Assembly: GCA_950073835.1 (NCBI GenBank)
Contig: CATMRP010000002.1
Span: 19,207 to 83,206, forward strand
DNA length: 64,000 nucleotides
Origin: an uncultured Alteromonadaceae bacterium
GTDB lineage: Bacteria > Pseudomonadota > Gammaproteobacteria > Enterobacterales > Alteromonadaceae
Direction of reading: 5' to 3'
The notes beneath the pieces are model-generated. The model worked only from the letters and a program-made list of their open reading frames with translations, did no database searches and was not told the origin of the DNA. Position 1 is the first letter of the stretch; every line of letters starts with the position of its first letter. A program made the position numbers and the translations under genes. This document shows, piece by piece, positions 34,186 to 43,847 of the stretch.

Positions 34186-35120
34186 TAACCTGCTACCTTA
34201 GCAACGATGTTGTTATCTTTGTTATCGCTATCATCACTGTTGTCCTGATTTCTATCAAAATTGCGCTCTCGAACAGGGTCTGCTTTGGTAATGTGCCCAT
34301 CTTCATTGGTGTCGTGACGGGTAAAACTACGCATACCTGACTGCATATATTCGGAAAATGTCATCGACTTGTCTTCGTTTTTATCCAATACACCAAAGCG
34401 TACGTAGGCCTGTTTCACTTGAGCTTTATACGTTTTCTCAATTTGTTTATCGAGACGGTCTTCAAACTCCAGTACATACTCCTGCTCTGTGAGCTTTCCA
34501 TCGCCATTCTCATCACTGCGCGCAAAGTGCTCATCACGAATCGTTTGGAATTCCTCTTTAGTCACTTTGTCGTCGCCATTGATATCATACAGATTCATGA
34601 AGCCTTCAATATTATGCGTGGTGGGCATTCGCAACAGCGGCGATTGGCGTAACGTCACCTCTTCTTTCTTTTGATTGTCCTGATTATTTCTCGAACGTCT
34701 TTGTGGTTCAGGATCACTGGCTAAAACAACACCATCTTTATCCTGGTCCATATGCTCAAAACCGCGCAAGCCTATAGCATTTAATTCTGCTGGTAAAATA
34801 TAACCGTCGCCGTCGTCATCTATTGCTTTAAAGCGCACATAAGTTTGTTTTACAGAAGCTTTGCGATCGTTTTCGAAGCGGGTTTTCATACGCCCTTCCC
34901 ACTCGTAAACATATTCATCTTCATCCAGTATGCCATTGTTGTTTGTGTCTGTTGCCGCAAAACGCTGGCGTCTCGCCTCCACAAATTCCTCCATTGACAA
35001 GGCTTCATCGCCATTCAGATCGTAGGTAAGAATTATGCCGCTGGCACTGTGGGGCGCTGCACTGAGTGTTTGTGGTAAAAAGCAAGTGGCAAGACAAAGT
35101 AATGTGATTCGGGAATTCAT
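34185..35120 (-). CDS. Periplasmic EF-hand protein with eight calcium loops
   Basis: 311 aa with a signal peptide ending LSA. Two homologous halves each have four EF-hand-like loops: YDLNGDEALSMEEF, TDTNNNGILDEDEY, IDDDGDGYILPAEL, MDQDKDGVV; and YDINGDDKVTKEEF, SDENGDGKLTEQEY, LDKNEDKSMTFSEY, HDTNEDGHITKAD. Several loops keep all liganding positions. A Ca2+ buffer or calcium-dependent adaptor is likely; the partner is unknown. Middle gene of the DUF4198 / EF-hand / DUF2271 operon that diverges from the haem receptor. Confidence 0.85.
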   Translation of the reverse strand: MNSRITLLCLATCFLPQTLSAAPHSASGIILTYDLNGDEALSMEEFVEARRQRFAATDTNNNGILDEDEYVYEWEGRMKTRFENDRKASVKQTYVRFKAIDDDGDGYILPAELNAIGLRGFEHMDQDKDGVVLASDPEPQRRSRNNQDNQKKEEVTLRQSPLLRMPTTHNIEGFMNLYDINGDDKVTKEEFQTIRDEHFARSDENGDGKLTEQEYVLEFEDRLDKQIEKTYKAQVKQAYVRFGVLDKNEDKSMTFSEYMQSGMRSFTRHDTNEDGHITKADPVRERNFDRNQDNSDDSDNKDNNIVAKVAG

Positions 35121-35138
35121 AGAATTGTTCCTAATAAA

Positions 35139-35933
35139 TCAATAAATTTCTAATGTTAATGTGGTTGTGTAACTGTACTGGGGCACATCCGCTTCTGCTG
35201 GAGCGTCAGTACGATATCGGGTTTTCATCAAATAAAGACTGGCAGCCTGTGGCGTAAATTCGGCTCTGCCACGGGAATTTGTTTCGATTGCGAGATAATC
35301 AGATTCCTCGCTATACTGGTCACTGGCCTGATAAATGGTAACCGCTTGGTTTGGTAGGGGTTGACCATCGAAATAAACCGTAAAAGCGACATTTTCCTGG
35401 TTAAATAGGTTATTAGGATGTTTATCCAGCTTTAGTTCCAAGCCTTCATTTGTTAACTCCAGAACTGTTGCCGAAGGCGCTTTTTTAGTGACATAAGCAA
35501 CCGCACTGGTTAAAGGTCTGAACTCTGCAGTAAGTTCCGCGCCTTCGGGCAAGGGTGTAGCATTTCCCCTAACAGAATGGCTCTCGCCATTTAAGCTGTA
35601 GCGACGAAAAACCGGTCCCAGTCGACGCCCTGTTGAAAAGCGGTAGGTACCATCCTGCGTTAATCTTTGCTCAAGCACATTTCGGGTTTTTAAGTTCGTC
35701 ACGCTCTCTACAGATTGATTCTTGCCATTGGGGAAAGCCACTTCAAAAGAAGCGTTACTGATCGCCGAGCCTGGCATAAAAAAACGCTCAGTGAATGAGG
35801 CATCCAACGTTACCGTATCGAATCGTAGAGGCTCAAAACTAAGCGGCTTTATATAGGGCGTTGCTGCCTCAGAGTCATTAAAAACGCCAATAACAGAGCC
35901 GATTAATACAATCGCAACCGACATAATTTTCAT
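35139..35933 (-). CDS. DUF4198 family periplasmic protein
   Basis: 264 aa from ATG 35933; the frame extends four codons to a TTG, which is less likely. Signal peptide ending DSEA. The beta-rich DUF4198 pattern is clear (NPNNLFNQENVAFTVYFDGQPLPNQAVTIYQ ... NSRGRAEFTPQAASLYLMKTRY). The usual His-containing mature N-terminus of the family is not present here. DUF4198 proteins are often next to TonB receptors and metal transporters. First gene of an operon, divergent from the haem receptor. Confidence 0.8.
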   Translation of the reverse strand: MKIMSVAIVLIGSVIGVFNDSEAATPYIKPLSFEPLRFDTVTLDASFTERFFMPGSAISNASFEVAFPNGKNQSVESVTNLKTRNVLEQRLTQDGTYRFSTGRRLGPVFRRYSLNGESHSVRGNATPLPEGAELTAEFRPLTSAVAYVTKKAPSATVLELTNEGLELKLDKHPNNLFNQENVAFTVYFDGQPLPNQAVTIYQASDQYSEESDYLAIETNSRGRAEFTPQAASLYLMKTRYRTDAPAEADVPQYSYTTTLTLEIY

Positions 35934-35973
35934 ATCAAGGTTCAACTAATTTCAAAAATATCACTCAATGTTA

Positions 35974-36040
35974 TTGCAAATGCAAATCATTATCAATACC
36001 ATGCTCGATCATCAATTCATGATAATGATTCTCATTTACA
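35974..36040. promoter_or_regulatory. Two Fur-box candidates between DUF4198 and the haem receptor
   Basis: GCAAATGCAAATCATTATC (35976-35994) and TGATAATGATTCTCATTT (36020-36037) are two separate matches to the Fur consensus in the 134-bp divergent promoter, one nearer each gene. Confidence 0.75.
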
Positions 36041-36067
36041 ATATTCTGACAAATCGAAAGGTCTGCT

Positions 36068-38449
36068 ATGAACTTTAAATATTCTGCGCTTTGTATCGCA
36101 TTGACTTCTGTATTAAGCACAACGGCGTTTGCGCAACAAACCCGTTTGGAAGCAACCAAAGTTACTAATGATGAAGGCGACATCGCTCGCCAAGGTGAAG
36201 TCGTCCTTGACAACGAAACACTGCAAAATCAATCGATTACTAACATAGAAGACACTACCAGATACTTGTCAGGCGTTCAGGTAAATAACAATGGCACGCG
36301 CTTTGGCGATGATGGATTTAATATTCGCGGTTTAAGCGGAGACGCAGTTGCCGTTACCATCGATGGCGTTTCACAAGGTGAAACGCTGAACCCGTCAACT
36401 TATGCGGCCTACGGTATGTATGGCTCGAGTCGGGGGCAAGCGGAACTTGAGCACGTTAAGACTGTAACTATCACAAAAGGCCCGAGCAGTGTTACGCGTG
36501 GGGCCAGTGCTTTAGCAGGCTCAGTAGCTTATGTGACGAATGATGCTGCTGACTTTTTACCTGAAGCTGGTGACAGTTTTGGCGGCCGGGTTAAGGCCGG
36601 TTTTGATTCCCGCTCAGAAGAGTGGTTAGTAAGTGGCGCGATAGCAAACCGCACCGGAAACTGGGAAACCTTACTACAATACACTCAGCGCGAAGGCAAC
36701 GAAACCGAAGCGCACAGTAATGGTGCTGATATTAATGGTTCAGAACGTGGTCAGGCAGATCTGATGGACATTTCTTCTGGCTCGGTACTGTTCAAGCTCG
36801 CCTATAACGTATCAGACGATACGCAAGTCGGAGTGGTCTATGAAAACACCGATCGTGAAACCCTGGGCACACCTCTGTCACGCGAAGGTGGTACGACCTA
36901 TTTTGACTTTGCCACTGCCGATGAAAACGACCGCGAACGCTATGGCGTATTCTTTAAACAAAACAACGCAAACAATAGTTTTTACGACTCCTTAGAGGTT
37001 GCGCTTAACTATCAGGAGCTTTTCACTTCAGGTATTACTGCGTTTTCTTATAGCTACCGGGGGGCAGATCCTTATTTACGGGTTGAAGATAGAAATCTAA
37101 CGCAGGAATCTACTTCACTGGCTATCGATTTCAGCAAAACTATTGAAGCAGGATTAACCCATGAGTTGGTGTACGGTGCCAGCTACATCAGCTCTTCATT
37201 TTTAAATGTAATGTATGATCGTCGATACAATGACACTACAACGTCTTCTGGTTTAAGAGATGGTTATCCAATCCGCGATCCAGCGTTCATTCCTGAATCT
37301 GACAAGACCGCTTTTAGTCTCTATGTGGCCGACGCAATAGAAATAAACGAGCAACTTACTGCCAATATTGGCGTACGTTACGATACAACAGAATACGACC
37401 CTACTATCGACGATACTTTTGCAGATCCAACCGGTAAAAGCGTGACCTCTGCCGACTTCAATACGGTAGTGAGTGAAGTCGGCCTGAACTATGAATTTAT
37501 TGAAGGTCATAGCCTGATGTTGAAAATAGCCCAAGGTTATATGGCACCGACGTTACAGGATTTATATTTAGATACGGACTCAGGCGCAGAAATCGTCGAT
37601 ATCAACACTGGTGCGACTTATGACGATCTGGATCAGATTGCTAACCCGGAACTGAGCGCCGAACGCTCAACCAACTACGAGATTGCGTATAATGCAACTT
37701 TTGATGCTGGCAGTTTTACCGTTGCGTTGTTTAGAACTGACTACACCGATTTAATTCAAGACGTTTCTTACAGCAATGCTTACGGGGAAGAAGTAACAGT
37801 AGAATCTTGCTCCGCATTTACTGGTACCTGCACCACACAAGTGCTTACAGAAGATACATACAGTCAAGCAGACAACGTCGGTGAATTAGAAGTCACCGGG
37901 TTTGAAATTGATGCCAATTATGAATTTACTAACAATATTCTTGGCTACTTTAGCTACTCTGCGATAGACGGCGAATACCAAACGGCCTCTTCGTATAATG
38001 ATGTTGGCGACGACCTCGTTTCAGCATATCCCGATACCGTTACTGCCGGCCTGGCTTATCGCTCTGATGACGGAGACTGGGGCGCTCAACTGTATGCCAT
38101 TCACCGGGCTTCGGTGCCAGAAAGAACCACAGTCACAGACGACGATGGCAACGTTACTAGGGAGGGGCAGGCAAGTTACGACAATGCAAACCGCGGTGGT
38201 ATCGTGTATTTCCCTGATGCCTTCACAGTATTCGATTTAACCGGTTACTATGCGTTTTCAGATAATCTGAAACTAACGGCTGCCATCTACAATTTAACTG
38301 ATAAGGAATATTACATGTGGGAGTCTCTCTCAAGTGTTAATACTTCGGGTGGTACTGGTGGTTTCGCAACCAGTGTTCAGGGCGATGGTTATCAACGATT
38401 CTCGGAACCCGGCCGCTCTTTTAGTGCATATTTAACTTATACCTTCTAA
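36068..38449 (+). CDS. TonB-dependent haem/haemoglobin-type receptor
   Basis: 793 aa. Signal peptide ending TTAFA. The plug has FNIRGLSGDAVAVTIDGVSQGE and VTITKGPSSVTRGASALAGSVAYVT, the pattern of the haemoglobin/transferrin/lactoferrin receptor family. In the barrel, YMAPTLQDLYLD and NPELSAERSTNYE are typical of HmuR/HemR-like proteins. The C-terminus ends in Phe (YLTYTF). It probably binds a haem protein or haem and passes the iron compound through the outer membrane. Directly downstream of two Fur boxes. No haem ABC importer is seen in the window. The TonB2 cluster follows. Confidence 0.85.
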   Translation: MNFKYSALCIALTSVLSTTAFAQQTRLEATKVTNDEGDIARQGEVVLDNETLQNQSITNIEDTTRYLSGVQVNNNGTRFGDDGFNIRGLSGDAVAVTIDGVSQGETLNPSTYAAYGMYGSSRGQAELEHVKTVTITKGPSSVTRGASALAGSVAYVTNDAADFLPEAGDSFGGRVKAGFDSRSEEWLVSGAIANRTGNWETLLQYTQREGNETEAHSNGADINGSERGQADLMDISSGSVLFKLAYNVSDDTQVGVVYENTDRETLGTPLSREGGTTYFDFATADENDRERYGVFFKQNNANNSFYDSLEVALNYQELFTSGITAFSYSYRGADPYLRVEDRNLTQESTSLAIDFSKTIEAGLTHELVYGASYISSSFLNVMYDRRYNDTTTSSGLRDGYPIRDPAFIPESDKTAFSLYVADAIEINEQLTANIGVRYDTTEYDPTIDDTFADPTGKSVTSADFNTVVSEVGLNYEFIEGHSLMLKIAQGYMAPTLQDLYLDTDSGAEIVDINTGATYDDLDQIANPELSAERSTNYEIAYNATFDAGSFTVALFRTDYTDLIQDVSYSNAYGEEVTVESCSAFTGTCTTQVLTEDTYSQADNVGELEVTGFEIDANYEFTNNILGYFSYSAIDGEYQTASSYNDVGDDLVSAYPDTVTAGLAYRSDDGDWGAQLYAIHRASVPERTTVTDDDGNVTREGQASYDNANRGGIVYFPDAFTVFDLTGYYAFSDNLKLTAAIYNLTDKEYYMWESLSSVNTSGGTGGFATSVQGDGYQRFSEPGRSFSAYLTYTF

Positions 38450-38464
38450 CCCACAACGTAACCA

Positions 38465-38492
38465 TGGCAGTTCAGCCTCTGCTGAACTGCCA
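38465..38492 (+). terminator. Hairpin after the haem receptor gene
   Basis: TGGCAGTTCAG / CTGAACTGCCA arms (11 bp) around a CCTCTG loop (first two and last bases paired). No long T-run follows, so termination may be partial. Confidence 0.5.
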
Positions 38493-38497
38493 CATTG

Positions 38498-38524
38498 CAT
38501 ATGATAATCATTTGTATTAGCATT
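38498..38524. promoter_or_regulatory. Fur-box candidate upstream of the TonB2 cluster
   Basis: ATATGATAATCATTTGTATT matches the Fur consensus core GATAATCATT, about 30 bases upstream of the DUF3450 gene. Confidence 0.7.
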
Positions 38525-38552
38525 TATACAAATAACTGTAAGTGTAACTAGC

Positions 38553-39398
38553 GTGTTGTTCATCAAGCCAGACTTTTCTCCTAAACAAATTATCCAAGCT
38601 TCTGTTGCAGTTTGTCTGCTGGCTATCCCTGTATACCCATCATTCGCTGTCAGCCAAACAGAAACCATCGATAACCTCATATTGCAATGGCAACAAATTG
38701 AGGCGCAGCGGAGCCAGATGCAATCACAATGGCACACCCGGCAACGTATTCTTGAACAACAATCACAACTGATAAAAAGTGAGCATGCCGAACTTCAACG
38801 CCTGCTCAGCGAAAAAGGCACAGCAACTAATGAAGCCCAGGCAGAACGGGAGAAGCTACTGGCTCAACAGTCAGTCCTGGAAGCACAACAGACCAGCGTA
38901 CAGGGTTCTGTTCAACAGGCCAAATCTCAAATTATGGCCATGAACACACAGCTCCCTCCTGTATTGCAAGCCAGTTGGCAGGAGCATATTAATTACTTAA
39001 CGACAGAAAACCCTTCCCCTTCAGAAATGCTCAATCACATTGCTGAAGCCTTGAAAAAACTCCATGCGTTCAATCAGCGTGTAGTGCTGCATCAGACTGT
39101 AATGACAGTTTCGACACCGCTAAGCAATCAAACCACTGAAAAGAAAATCCAGGTTAAACAAATTTACCTCGGCGCTTCCAAAGCCTGGTATATCAGTGCA
39201 GACAGCAGGTACTGGGGTACAGGTCAGCCCTCTCCAGAAGGATGGCAGTGGCAACCGCTGGAGCAACAGGCGCCAGCATTAGCGCATACCTTAAACAACC
39301 TGATTATCTCGATAGAGCAGCCATCTAAAGCGCAATGGATATCACTCCCTTACTCACTGGTAGACACTGATGTGTCAGCGCAAGGAGGAACTCAATAA
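38553..39398 (+). CDS. DUF3450 protein of the TonB2 system
   Basis: 281 aa from GTG 38553. A signal peptide is followed by a long coiled coil (LQWQQIEAQRSQMQ... to ~115) and a beta-rich C-terminal part (VKQIYLGASKAWYISADSRYWGTG). DUF3450 genes regularly head the TtpC-ExbB2-ExbD2-TonB2 cluster in Vibrio, Shewanella and Alteromonas. Probably a periplasmic partner of TtpC. The stop overlaps the next start (TAATG). Confidence 0.88.
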   Translation: MLFIKPDFSPKQIIQASVAVCLLAIPVYPSFAVSQTETIDNLILQWQQIEAQRSQMQSQWHTRQRILEQQSQLIKSEHAELQRLLSEKGTATNEAQAEREKLLAQQSVLEAQQTSVQGSVQQAKSQIMAMNTQLPPVLQASWQEHINYLTTENPSPSEMLNHIAEALKKLHAFNQRVVLHQTVMTVSTPLSNQTTEKKIQVKQIYLGASKAWYISADSRYWGTGQPSPEGWQWQPLEQQAPALAHTLNNLIISIEQPSKAQWISLPYSLVDTDVSAQGGTQ

Positions 39399-40744
39399 TG
39401 ACGCTGTCAAAATGGTTGTTAGTGACTTTATTGTTGCCAGTGTCTCTGAGCTGGGCAAAAAACCTTGACGATGTTACGCAGTCCCTTATTAGTGATATTC
39501 AACAAGCCAAACGCATGTTGGAAAAAGAACAAGCCGCCATTACCCAGCAACAAAATAAACTGGTTGATGCGGTGCACGAGCAAGTTGCAGACATCTCCCG
39601 TTTGCGCGCAGAAGCTGCCGCCGCTACGCGCCAACAAGATGACCAGTTGCTTGATATAAAACAACTGACAGAACGCTTACGCGAATGGCAATCACAAGCC
39701 AATTATCAACAGCAGGTACTGTTGGATTTGCAACAAGTTATTAATCCAAATACTTCCTTTAATCAAGCTAATGGCTTTTCTGCCACACAAAGCCTGACAC
39801 AGCTTAATGAGTATATTGCCGCGCAGCGTGATTCATTGTATCCATCACCCAATGTTCGCCAACTGGTATTGGCAAATGGCGATGTCGTTGATGCACAAAT
39901 GTTGCAACTGGGCCCTGTAACCTGGTTTAACTATGCAGACCAGGCTATCTCAGGATTAGTCGATAACAGTAGCGAACTTCCTTCTGTTAGCCAGGTGTTT
40001 TCTGAAACGCAACAAACTGAAATAGAGAATATTTTTGCAGGTAAACCTGGCGTTCTGCGCTTTGATCCAACATTAGATCAACTCATCAAAATAGACCACC
40101 ATCAGGAGACCATTGCTGACCATCTGAAAAAAGGCGGTACTTGGGCAATCCCGATTTTATTCTTTGCACTCATCGCCTTATTGATTGGGTTGATAAAAGC
40201 CAGCACACTACTTCGCTTACCTAAATTGCAACCGATGTTTGGTAACCGATTGTCTCTGATTCAACGTAAAGGCGACACGCAACAAGAGTTAGCACGTTTA
40301 CAAACCGAGTTAAAAGATGCCCAACGTGAACTTGTCAGTATTGCGTTGGAACACAGCGTGTCTCAGCAGCGCGATGATCAGTTATTTGCTTATCTGATGA
40401 ATTATCGTCATAGCCTTGAACGTGGTATTGGTGCAATAGCACTGGTTGCCTCAATATCCCCACTGCTTGGTTTGCTTGGTACGGTTTCGGGCATGATCGA
40501 CACGTTTCGAATGATGACGTTGTTCGGGGCTGGCGACCCGGCAGCCGTCTCAGGCGGGATTTCGGAAGCTCTTGTCACTACCGAACTTGGACTGATAGTC
40601 GCTATTCCGGCACTGATTATTCATGCGCTGCTCAATCGCCTTGTAAAAAGCCGCCTGATCACCCTGGAGTCAGAAGCAATCCAGCTCAGTCAGTTAGACG
40701 ACAAACCAACCAATACTAATACACTCAATGAGAAGGCTGCTTGA
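39398..40744 (+). CDS. ttpC: TtpC-like MotA/TolQ/ExbB-family protein
   Basis: 448 aa. A signal peptide and periplasmic coiled-coil domain (~20-110, Gln-rich) precede three TM helices (~248-268, ~345-370, ~395-418). The proton-channel signature (SPLLGLLGTVSGMIDTFRMM ... GGISEALVTTELGL) is intact. It forms the extra channel component of TonB2 complexes and couples proton flow to TonB. The gene overlaps both neighbours by a few bases. Confidence 0.9.
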   Translation: MTLSKWLLVTLLLPVSLSWAKNLDDVTQSLISDIQQAKRMLEKEQAAITQQQNKLVDAVHEQVADISRLRAEAAAATRQQDDQLLDIKQLTERLREWQSQANYQQQVLLDLQQVINPNTSFNQANGFSATQSLTQLNEYIAAQRDSLYPSPNVRQLVLANGDVVDAQMLQLGPVTWFNYADQAISGLVDNSSELPSVSQVFSETQQTEIENIFAGKPGVLRFDPTLDQLIKIDHHQETIADHLKKGGTWAIPILFFALIALLIGLIKASTLLRLPKLQPMFGNRLSLIQRKGDTQQELARLQTELKDAQRELVSIALEHSVSQQRDDQLFAYLMNYRHSLERGIGAIALVASISPLLGLLGTVSGMIDTFRMMTLFGAGDPAAVSGGISEALVTTELGLIVAIPALIIHALLNRLVKSRLITLESEAIQLSQLDDKPTNTNTLNEKAA

Positions 40745-41142
40745 TGACAGACTCTATAAGCATACTATCCAATCCGGTAATCTGGTGCATTTTTGTAATG
40801 GCTGTTGCTTGTTACTACAGCTTGCTCCATGGGATATTTTTTACCACAGCAAACACTGAACAACGTTTTCTTACTCTTGATAACACCCAAACGCTGCTAA
40901 GCAGCTTGCCATTATTGGGCTTATTGGGAACGATCGTTGGTTTATTACAAACTTTTGCCGCTATGGCCCGAGGTGTAGGTAATCAGGCCGAACTGATGAG
41001 TTCCGGTATCGCCGATGCCATGTACACCACCGAAATGGGCCTTTTAATGGTTATCCCGGGCTGGCTGCTGTTGTATCAACAGCGTCGTTCACTTGAAAGA
41101 AGGTCGCAGTTAATAACGGCTGAACCCACCCCTGGTAATTAA
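40744..41142 (+). CDS. exbB2: ExbB2-type proton channel subunit
   Basis: 132 aa from ATG 40744, which overlaps the previous stop as TGATG. Three TM helices; the TolQ/ExbB core LPLLGLLGTIVGLLQTF and SGIADAMYTTEMGLL is conserved. It is shorter than E. coli ExbB, as usual for TonB2 systems. It forms the pentameric channel around ExbD. Confidence 0.9.
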   Translation: MTDSISILSNPVIWCIFVMAVACYYSLLHGIFFTTANTEQRFLTLDNTQTLLSSLPLLGLLGTIVGLLQTFAAMARGVGNQAELMSSGIADAMYTTEMGLLMVIPGWLLLYQQRRSLERRSQLITAEPTPGN

Positions 41143-41144
41143 TC

Positions 41145-41552
41145 ATGCGGCAAAATCTGGAACGGCGTTTTGAGCAACAACAGCAACAAGGGATCGACCT
41201 TTCACCTTTGCTGGATGTCGTGTTCATCCTACTGATTTTTTTTATAGTCACTACCGTGTTCGTCCGCGAAAGTGGTGTTGATGTGAATAAACCTCAGGCG
41301 GTATCCACCCAGGAACTCGAACGTAATGTTATTATCATCGCGATTACACACCACGGTGAAGTGATGTACGACAGTAATAATATCGGGGTGGTTGGCGTGC
41401 GTTCTACAATAAGTCAATTGATTAGGCAACAAAGTAAGCCAGTTGTGATCCAGGCTGACAAAAGAGTGTCTACTGACTTATTGGTTAAGGTACTCGACCA
41501 GGCAAAAATTGCCGGTGCAGATCATGTCAGTATCGCCACTACAGGCCAGTAA
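41145..41552 (+). CDS. exbD2: ExbD2-type subunit
   Basis: 135 aa. One N-terminal TM helix with the essential Asp in SPLLDVVFILLIFFIVTT near residue 25. The periplasmic ExbD/TolR fold follows (VVIQADKRVSTDLLVKVLDQAKIAGADHVSIAT). It transmits proton energy to TonB. Starts two bases after the exbB2 stop. Confidence 0.92.
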   Translation: MRQNLERRFEQQQQQGIDLSPLLDVVFILLIFFIVTTVFVRESGVDVNKPQAVSTQELERNVIIIAITHHGEVMYDSNNIGVVGVRSTISQLIRQQSKPVVIQADKRVSTDLLVKVLDQAKIAGADHVSIATTGQ

Positions 41553-41553
41553 G

Positions 41554-42228
41554 ATGGACAGGGCTCTCTTCACCAATAATCAATGTTTGCTAAGTAAATG
41601 GTTACTAAAAAGCCTAACCATTGTTCTCGCTATCCTTGCAGCCGGTGCACTCTTGCTATTTATGTTACTGGTATCGAACAATGAATTGCTCAAGCCAGAC
41701 ACAACGACTGTTCGGGAAGTTAGCTTTAGTGTCCCCCCTCCGCCTCCGCATCCGCCCCCAACAAGAATGCAGCAACCAGCAGAGACTCCGTCGCTGGATA
41801 TATCGGTGGCTGGCGATGGCCCTAGTTTAGCAACAACACCAATTACGCTCGAAGGTGCTATTGAAGTTGAAGACATTCAGCCTCCAGAACCCAAAGCCAT
41901 TACGCCTGAATGGGACACCTTGTTGCAGCCAAACTGGAATACCGTAGGGCTGGAACAACTCGATGCACCACCGCGATTGCTGGTGAAACTTAAAATCGAC
42001 TATCCAGCTGCGCTGGTAAAACAAGGGATCAACAAAGTAATCCTTGATGTTGACGTGATGATTGATGAAACCGGAAGAGTATTCCTACGACAAATATTGG
42101 GCTCGCCTCCAAATGAAATCATCAATCCTATAAAAAAGCTGATTAACAAAGCACGGTTTACCGCCCCAATGAAAGACGGCGTTGCCGTAAGAGCATCATT
42201 TATCTGGCCGCTGGAGTTCTCTAAATGA
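41554..42228 (+). CDS. tonB2: TonB2-type energy-transducing protein
   Basis: 224 aa from ATG 41554, one base after the exbD2 stop; the longer open frame runs inside exbD2. TM helix at ~15-38, a Pro-rich spacer (SVPPPPPHPPPT), then the TonB C-terminal domain (VILDVDVMIDETGRVFLRQILGSPP ... ARFTAPMKDGVAVRASFIWPLEF). It contacts the TonB boxes of receptors. The spacer is short, as in other TonB2 proteins. Confidence 0.9.
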   Translation: MDRALFTNNQCLLSKWLLKSLTIVLAILAAGALLLFMLLVSNNELLKPDTTTVREVSFSVPPPPPHPPPTRMQQPAETPSLDISVAGDGPSLATTPITLEGAIEVEDIQPPEPKAITPEWDTLLQPNWNTVGLEQLDAPPRLLVKLKIDYPAALVKQGINKVILDVDVMIDETGRVFLRQILGSPPNEIINPIKKLINKARFTAPMKDGVAVRASFIWPLEFSK

Positions 42229-43589
42229 CATTAATACCACGTCCCTCTGGTTTTGTGTTTGCGCTGGTAACGTTACTTTTCTTTCCTGCTCAGCAGGCAA
42301 ATTCTACCTCCCTCACACAGCAGGCAGTGGTGCTCAAAATGCCAGAGTTTACCGTTACATTACCGCCTCTGGCCAACGTTCTGGAGGCACGTGAAGCAAA
42401 GCCTTTACCGGAGGAGTTTTCTCTGGCTCAGGAGCTGCGCCCCTTACTGGATAATGGCCAGTATGATGCGGCGCTTAATCTTCTAAACAAACATAGTTCA
42501 CTTAGCCCCGCATTATTGCTGGTAAAAGCACAATTGCAGTCGCAAAAAAAATGGTTTGACGAAGCCCTGAACACCTATGACTTAGTCCTTGATGTCATGC
42601 CTCAGTTAGTAAGAGCGCATCAGGGCAAAGCTATCATTCTATTACTGCAAAAGCGCTATAAGCTTGCTCAGGCAGCTTTATCAAAGGCTATTCGATTCGG
42701 GCTTCACGACACCGACGCCTACACCCAGCTCGCCTATATTAATTTACAGATCAACGACGCCTGGAGCGCTATTGGCGCTTTTCAGCAAGCGCTTATGCTC
42801 GACGCTGACAATTTGTCGCTACGCTTTGGTTTATTGTCGGCCTTAATAAAAACAAAGCAAACCGACAGCGCGATCAATTTGATTGAGAGCTTACTTGAGA
42901 AAGAACCTGACAATATTAGCCTATGGTTACAACGTGCTAACCTTGCAATGAATACTGACAATACAGACATGGCTCTGGCCAGCCTCGAGACAGCCATTCG
43001 GCTTGGCGATAAAGAATCGAGCAACTATTTGATTGCCACGCAGCTTCATTTGCAGGCGGGTAACTATGCCAGAGCTAACAGCCTCATCAATGGGCCGGTT
43101 AAATTCAATCAGGAGCAGGTTACAGGTTTAATGCCACTATTGGCCCAAAGTGCTCAATGGCAATTATTAGATAATTTGCTTAAAGAATACCAACCGCAAC
43201 TCGAACAGCTCACCGGCATTAAAAAAAGCCGCTATCACCTTTATTTAGCTCAGCTAGCTAAACAAAATGGTGATCTTGCAGCCCAGCGTAAGGCATTAAC
43301 ACAGTCATTAAAGGCAGATCCGACCAATGGTCAGGCTTTAATGACTCTGGCGAATATTCACCGCCAACAACAAAATTACACCGCAGCAGAACAGTATTAT
43401 GCTCGGGCAACAGCCATAGAAACGGTTAAACGCAATGCCTTTTTAGGGTTAGCCCAGACCTTTTTGGATCAGCAAAACTACGACGCTGCTTTGGAAAATC
43501 TGGTGGAATTAAGCAAACTGGACCCACACAACAAAGACATAATGCAAAATATTGCCAGCGTAAAACGTATTCTACTTGCCCGGCAGTAA
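42225..43589 (+). CDS. TPR protein of the TonB2 system
   Basis: 454 aa with a signal peptide ending QQANS. About ten tetratricopeptide repeats from residue ~75 to the end (for example PALLLVKAQLQSQKKWFDEALNTYDLVLDVMP and GQALMTLANIHRQQQNYTAAEQYYARATAIE). A periplasmic TPR gene closes many TonB2 clusters, and its product probably docks complex members. ATGA overlap with tonB2. Confidence 0.88.
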   Translation: MTLIPRPSGFVFALVTLLFFPAQQANSTSLTQQAVVLKMPEFTVTLPPLANVLEAREAKPLPEEFSLAQELRPLLDNGQYDAALNLLNKHSSLSPALLLVKAQLQSQKKWFDEALNTYDLVLDVMPQLVRAHQGKAIILLLQKRYKLAQAALSKAIRFGLHDTDAYTQLAYINLQINDAWSAIGAFQQALMLDADNLSLRFGLLSALIKTKQTDSAINLIESLLEKEPDNISLWLQRANLAMNTDNTDMALASLETAIRLGDKESSNYLIATQLHLQAGNYARANSLINGPVKFNQEQVTGLMPLLAQSAQWQLLDNLLKEYQPQLEQLTGIKKSRYHLYLAQLAKQNGDLAAQRKALTQSLKADPTNGQALMTLANIHRQQQNYTAAEQYYARATAIETVKRNAFLGLAQTFLDQQNYDAALENLVELSKLDPHNKDIMQNIASVKRILLARQ

Positions 43590-43635
43590 TAACTGTTAAC
43601 GCATGTTAAAAACTATCGCAACACTAACCATTAAC

Positions 43636-43647
43636 TAGGGGCTGTTG
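43636..43647. repeat. Single end matching the MITE-like element
   Basis: TAGGGGCTGTTG equals the first 12 bases of the terminal repeat of the element at 12939. No matching second end is seen nearby, so this could be a decayed copy. Confidence 0.4.
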
Positions 43648-43847
43648 GAGCCAGCCTGGAACTGTCGTGCCCCTGGGTGGCAGTGATAACAGTATCAGTT
43701 TTTTAGAAATGTAGTCGTAAAACCAAAAGCTGTTTCTGACCTAAAGACGAATAAACGATCGGTATTTTTCTGCGCGCTGTGCTTTGCCTGCGCTAAGGTG
43801 ATACCTTTATAACTCGCTACAATAAACCTGAACCTATCGCAATCAAT

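Noticed and set aside
41580-41876. Gly-rich minus-strand frame opposite tonB2
   Set aside because: Antisense of the Pro-rich spacer of TonB.
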